Shown here one piece after another: positions 4,649-7,004 of a stretch of 7,004 nt of DNA. Numbering within the stretch: the first letter of the stretch is position 1; the number at the start of each line of letters is the position of its first letter. Under the pieces are notes generated by a model, which was not told where the DNA came from, did no database searches, and saw only the letters and a program-made list of their open reading frames with translations. The stretch is taken from positions 1 through 7,004 of the forward strand of contig JAHJAP010000109.1 in assembly GCA_018813805.1 (NCBI GenBank), given 5' to 3'. Made by a program: the position numbers and the translations under genes. The DNA comes from Patescibacteria group bacterium (GTDB lineage Bacteria; Patescibacteriota; Patescibacteriia; Patescibacteriales; GWC2-42-12).

Positions 4649-6166
4649 ATGGAATTAATAATTTGTGGAATTTTAACTACTATTAGTGGTGTTTTTATCG
4701 GCTATTGGGTTAGAAAACAAAAAGGATTAGCTGAAGTATTAAGCGCTGAATCTAGGGCAGAAAAAATCTTAACTGAAGCTAAAACCAAACAAAAAGAATT
4801 ATTATTAGAAGCGCAAGAAAAGGCCTTAAACATTATTGAAAATGCCAAAAAAGACAATGAAAAACATCGACAAGAAATTAACAATCTTCAATCTAGACTA
4901 GAAAAGAGAGAAACAATTTTTTCTCAAAAATTATTAGAGCTGCAAGACAAACAACAACAGGTTTATAATAGAGTTAACAAAGTTGAAGAAATTAAAGAAA
5001 AAATTAATCAAATTAAGGAAGAACAATTGGCTAAATTGGAAAAAATCGCTAACATGTCAAAAGAAGAGGCTAAAGAAATTTTATTTAACAACATACAAGC
5101 TGACATTAAAAATGACTTAATGATCAAAATTAATAAACTGGAAAAAGAATCAAACGAAGTTTTAGAAGAAAAAGCTCGTAATTTAATCGCTGGTGCTATG
5201 CAACGAATAGTGTCAACTTATGCGACAGAAATAACTACCACCACCGTTGATTTACCCAGCGATGAAATGAAGGGTAGAATTATTGGTCGTGAAGGTCGAA
5301 ATATTAAGACAATAGAACAATTAACAGGCGTAGAAATTATTGTTGATGATACACCAAATGTTATTACTATATCAGGTTTTTCACCAATCAGACGCCATGT
5401 AGCCAAAAAAACTCTTGACTATTTAATTAAAGATGGTCGAATTCATCCAACAAAAATTGAAGATGCTATTAAGCACGCCAAACAAGAATTATCTTTTGAT
5501 ATAAAAAAGGCAGGAGAAGAAGCGCTTTATGAAGTTGGCGTCACTGGATTTGATCCAAAATTAATACAAATTATTGGTCGCTTAAAATACCGTACTAGTT
5601 ATGGTCAAAATGCTTTAGGCCATTCAATTGAAGTAGCTCATTTATCAGCTCTATTGGCCGAAGAATTGGGAGTTGATGGCACTATTGCTAAAAAAAGTGG
5701 TTTACTTCATGACATTGGCAAAGCCGTTGACCATGAAGTTCCAGGTACTCATCCAGAAATTGGCGCAAATATTGGTAAAAAATTCGGCTTATCTGAGGAA
5801 TTAATTATGATAATTAAAACTCACCACGATGATCGACCAGGTAGTTTAATGTCAGTTATTGTTAAAGTAGCAGACGCTATTTCAGCTGCTCGACCTGGAG
5901 CTAGACGTGATACTTTTGAACAATATATTCAACGCTTAGAAGAACTAGAAAAAATAGCGATATCTTTTGATGGCGTAGAAAAAAGCTATGCCATTCAAGC
6001 TGGCCGAGAAATAAGAGTTTTTGTTAAACCAGAAAAAATAGATGATTTAAGCGCTTATATTTTAGCCAAAAACATTGCTCAAAAAATTGAACAAGAATTA
6101 AAATACCCTGGTGAAATTAAAGTTAATGTTATTAGAGAAATGCGCATTATTGAATATGCCAGATAA
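4649..6166 (+). CDS. rny: Ribonuclease Y, membrane-anchored endoribonuclease
   Basis: RNase Y starts mRNA decay by endonucleolytic cleavage and works at the inner face of the membrane. The order of parts is canonical: a single N-terminal membrane helix (about 2-20), a long charged coiled coil (about 30-180), a KH RNA-binding domain with GREGRNIK (213-220), and an HD domain with GHSIEVAHLS (324-333), the metal-binding HDIGKA (354-359) and THHDD (391-395). The C-terminus, ending EMRIIEYAR, is also typical. The length of 505 residues is close to the usual 510-520. The frame is open back to a TTG at 4595, but that codon lies in the T tail of the terminator and would place 18 polar residues before the anchor, so the ATG at 4649 is chosen. 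No Shine-Dalgarno sequence is visible. It is followed by ymdB after 44 nt, as in B. subtilis, and was probably co-transcribed with it. Confidence 0.97.
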   Translation: MELIICGILTTISGVFIGYWVRKQKGLAEVLSAESRAEKILTEAKTKQKELLLEAQEKALNIIENAKKDNEKHRQEINNLQSRLEKRETIFSQKLLELQDKQQQVYNRVNKVEEIKEKINQIKEEQLAKLEKIANMSKEEAKEILFNNIQADIKNDLMIKINKLEKESNEVLEEKARNLIAGAMQRIVSTYATEITTTTVDLPSDEMKGRIIGREGRNIKTIEQLTGVEIIVDDTPNVITISGFSPIRRHVAKKTLDYLIKDGRIHPTKIEDAIKHAKQELSFDIKKAGEEALYEVGVTGFDPKLIQIIGRLKYRTSYGQNALGHSIEVAHLSALLAEELGVDGTIAKKSGLLHDIGKAVDHEVPGTHPEIGANIGKKFGLSEELIMIIKTHHDDRPGSLMSVIVKVADAISAARPGARRDTFEQYIQRLEELEKIAISFDGVEKSYAIQAGREIRVFVKPEKIDDLSAYILAKNIAQKIEQELKYPGEIKVNVIREMRIIEYAR

Positions 6167-6210
6167 ATTGTTTTATTATTTTAAAATTATTTTAATCCAA
6201 TATTAATATT

Positions 6211-7002
6211 ATGTTAAAAATCCTTTTTATCGCAGATATTGTAGGTAAAATTGGCCGCATGACTATTAATAAACTATTGCCTAAATTAAAAAAAGAATAT
6301 TGTCCTGATTTAGTTATTGCTAATGCAGAAAATTTAACCCATGGCAAAGGCTTAACTAAAGACACAATTGAAGAAATGATGAAAGCCGGCATTGATTGGT
6401 TTACTAATGGCAACCATGCCTTTTCCAATAAAACAGAAAAACTTTATACAAACAATTTTCCAGTTTTACGGCCTGCTAATTATCCAATTAATACACCTGG
6501 CAATGGATATAGTATAATCAATGTAAAGGAGCAACAAATTCTTTTAATTAATCTTATCGGTAGAATTTTTATGCCAATGAACTATGACTGCCCTTTTGCT
6601 AAATTGAATGAAATTTTGTCTAGTCTTGCTAATAAAAACTTATCTGCTATAATAGTTGATATGCACGCCGAAGCAACTTCGGAAAAAATAGCATTACGTC
6701 ATTATATTGATGGTAAAGTTAGTGCTCTTGTTGGTACTCATACCCATGTTATGACAGCCGATCAAATGATTACTGACCAAGGCACCTCTTATTTAACTGA
6801 TGTTGGTATGGTTGGATTGGCTAATGGCATTATTGGCGTAGACAAAGAAAATGTTATTAAAACTTTTCTGACGCAAATCAAATATCCCCATGTTATGTCA
6901 GAAACTGGACCAGCTATTTTTAATGCAGTTTTGCTATCAATTAATCCAAAAACCCAAAAAACACAAAAAATTAAACCTATAATTAAATTTATTAATTTTT
7001 AA
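6211..7002 (+). CDS. ymdB: YmdB-type metallophosphoesterase (2',3'-cyclic nucleotide phosphodiesterase)
   Basis: This is a calcineurin-like dinuclear-metal phosphodiesterase. The B. subtilis homologue hydrolyses 2',3'-cAMP and affects biofilm and motility decisions through RNA levels. Family motifs are IADIVGKIGR (7-16, metal Asp9), ANAENLTHGKGLT (37-49, with Glu40 and Asn41), GNHAF (67-71, with Asn68 and His69), VDMHAEATSEK (149-159, His152), GTHTHVMTAD (175-184, His177 and His179) and TDVGM (196-200). These line up with the metal ligands known for B. subtilis YmdB. The 263 residues fit the family, and the gene is complete, ending two bases before the window edge. The ATG at 6211 begins directly with the first beta strand (MLKILFIADIVG), so the start is secure. 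No Shine-Dalgarno sequence is visible. The position 44 nt behind rny suggests a shared transcript and a link to RNA turnover. The biological role in this organism is inferred. Confidence 0.95.
   Translation: MLKILFIADIVGKIGRMTINKLLPKLKKEYCPDLVIANAENLTHGKGLTKDTIEEMMKAGIDWFTNGNHAFSNKTEKLYTNNFPVLRPANYPINTPGNGYSIINVKEQQILLINLIGRIFMPMNYDCPFAKLNEILSSLANKNLSAIIVDMHAEATSEKIALRHYIDGKVSALVGTHTHVMTADQMITDQGTSYLTDVGMVGLANGIIGVDKENVIKTFLTQIKYPHVMSETGPAIFNAVLLSINPKTQKTQKIKPIIKFINF
6626..6653 (+). promoter_or_regulatory. Promoter-like sequence inside ymdB
   Basis: TTGCTA (6626-6631) is followed after 16 nt by TGC and a perfect TATAAT (6648-6653), making a consensus extended -10 with a moderate -35. It uses the same -35 hexamer as the candidate at 4368. 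It lies in sense orientation in mid-gene, so it would only matter for genes downstream of the window, and it may be a composition effect. Confidence 0.15.
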
Positions 7003-7004
7003 AA

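Noticed and set aside
6181..6210. AT-only inverted repeat and doubled AATATT before ymdB
   Set aside because: Pairing is A-T only with a one-base loop, and such dyads are common in this composition. There is no T tail or GC pair to suggest a terminator.
236..7002. Alternative genetic code with reassigned UGA
   Set aside because: All six proteins are full-length without in-frame TGA, and Trp positions use TGG. Absence of TGA stops in six genes is too small a sample to argue from.

Overview
The window is a low-GC (roughly 30% by eye), gene-dense piece of bacterial chromosome. It holds six complete housekeeping genes, all on the + strand: infB, rbfA, nrnA, clpP, rny and ymdB. Five features point to a small-genome, uncultivated lineage, most plausibly Patescibacteria (Candidate Phyla Radiation): compact proteins, a short translation factor IF2, strong A/T codon bias, no recognisable Shine-Dalgarno sequence before any gene, and a family of palindromic repeats in the gaps. 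That placement is inferred from general character, not from a marker gene. All genes read through with the standard bacterial code. Trp is TGG, there is no in-frame TGA, and the stops are five TAA and one TAG.

Layout. Positions 1-235 are non-coding, with a decayed repeat copy and a plausible promoter for infB. Positions 236-3610 hold infB, rbfA and nrnA, a gene order seen in many bacteria. The infB-rbfA gap is 6 nt. The rbfA-nrnA gap of 114 nt is mostly palindromic repeat, and another repeat directly follows nrnA. Positions 3611-3743 carry two more repeats, then clpP (3744-4322). The 326-nt gap 4323-4648 is the longest non-coding stretch. It holds a candidate promoter, a perfect 21-bp tandem duplication, a possible 34-codon ORF and a strong intrinsic-terminator-like hairpin just upstream of rny. 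The window closes with rny and ymdB, neighbours also in Bacillus subtilis.

Function. The first group serves translation initiation and 30S maturation (IF2, RbfA). NrnA clears the 2-5 nt RNA fragments left by mRNA decay. ClpP is the protease barrel, RNase Y the membrane-anchored endonuclease that starts mRNA decay, and YmdB a cyclic-nucleotide phosphodiesterase. NrnA, RNase Y and YmdB together form an RNA-turnover theme.

The proteins are ordinary. The points of interest are non-coding: (1) at least five related palindromic repeats fitted tightly against gene ends. One appears to supply the rbfA stop codon, one pair brackets nrnA, and one creates a false N-terminal extension of nrnA. (2) The clpP-rny gap looks like a leader or attenuator, or a small independent transcription unit.
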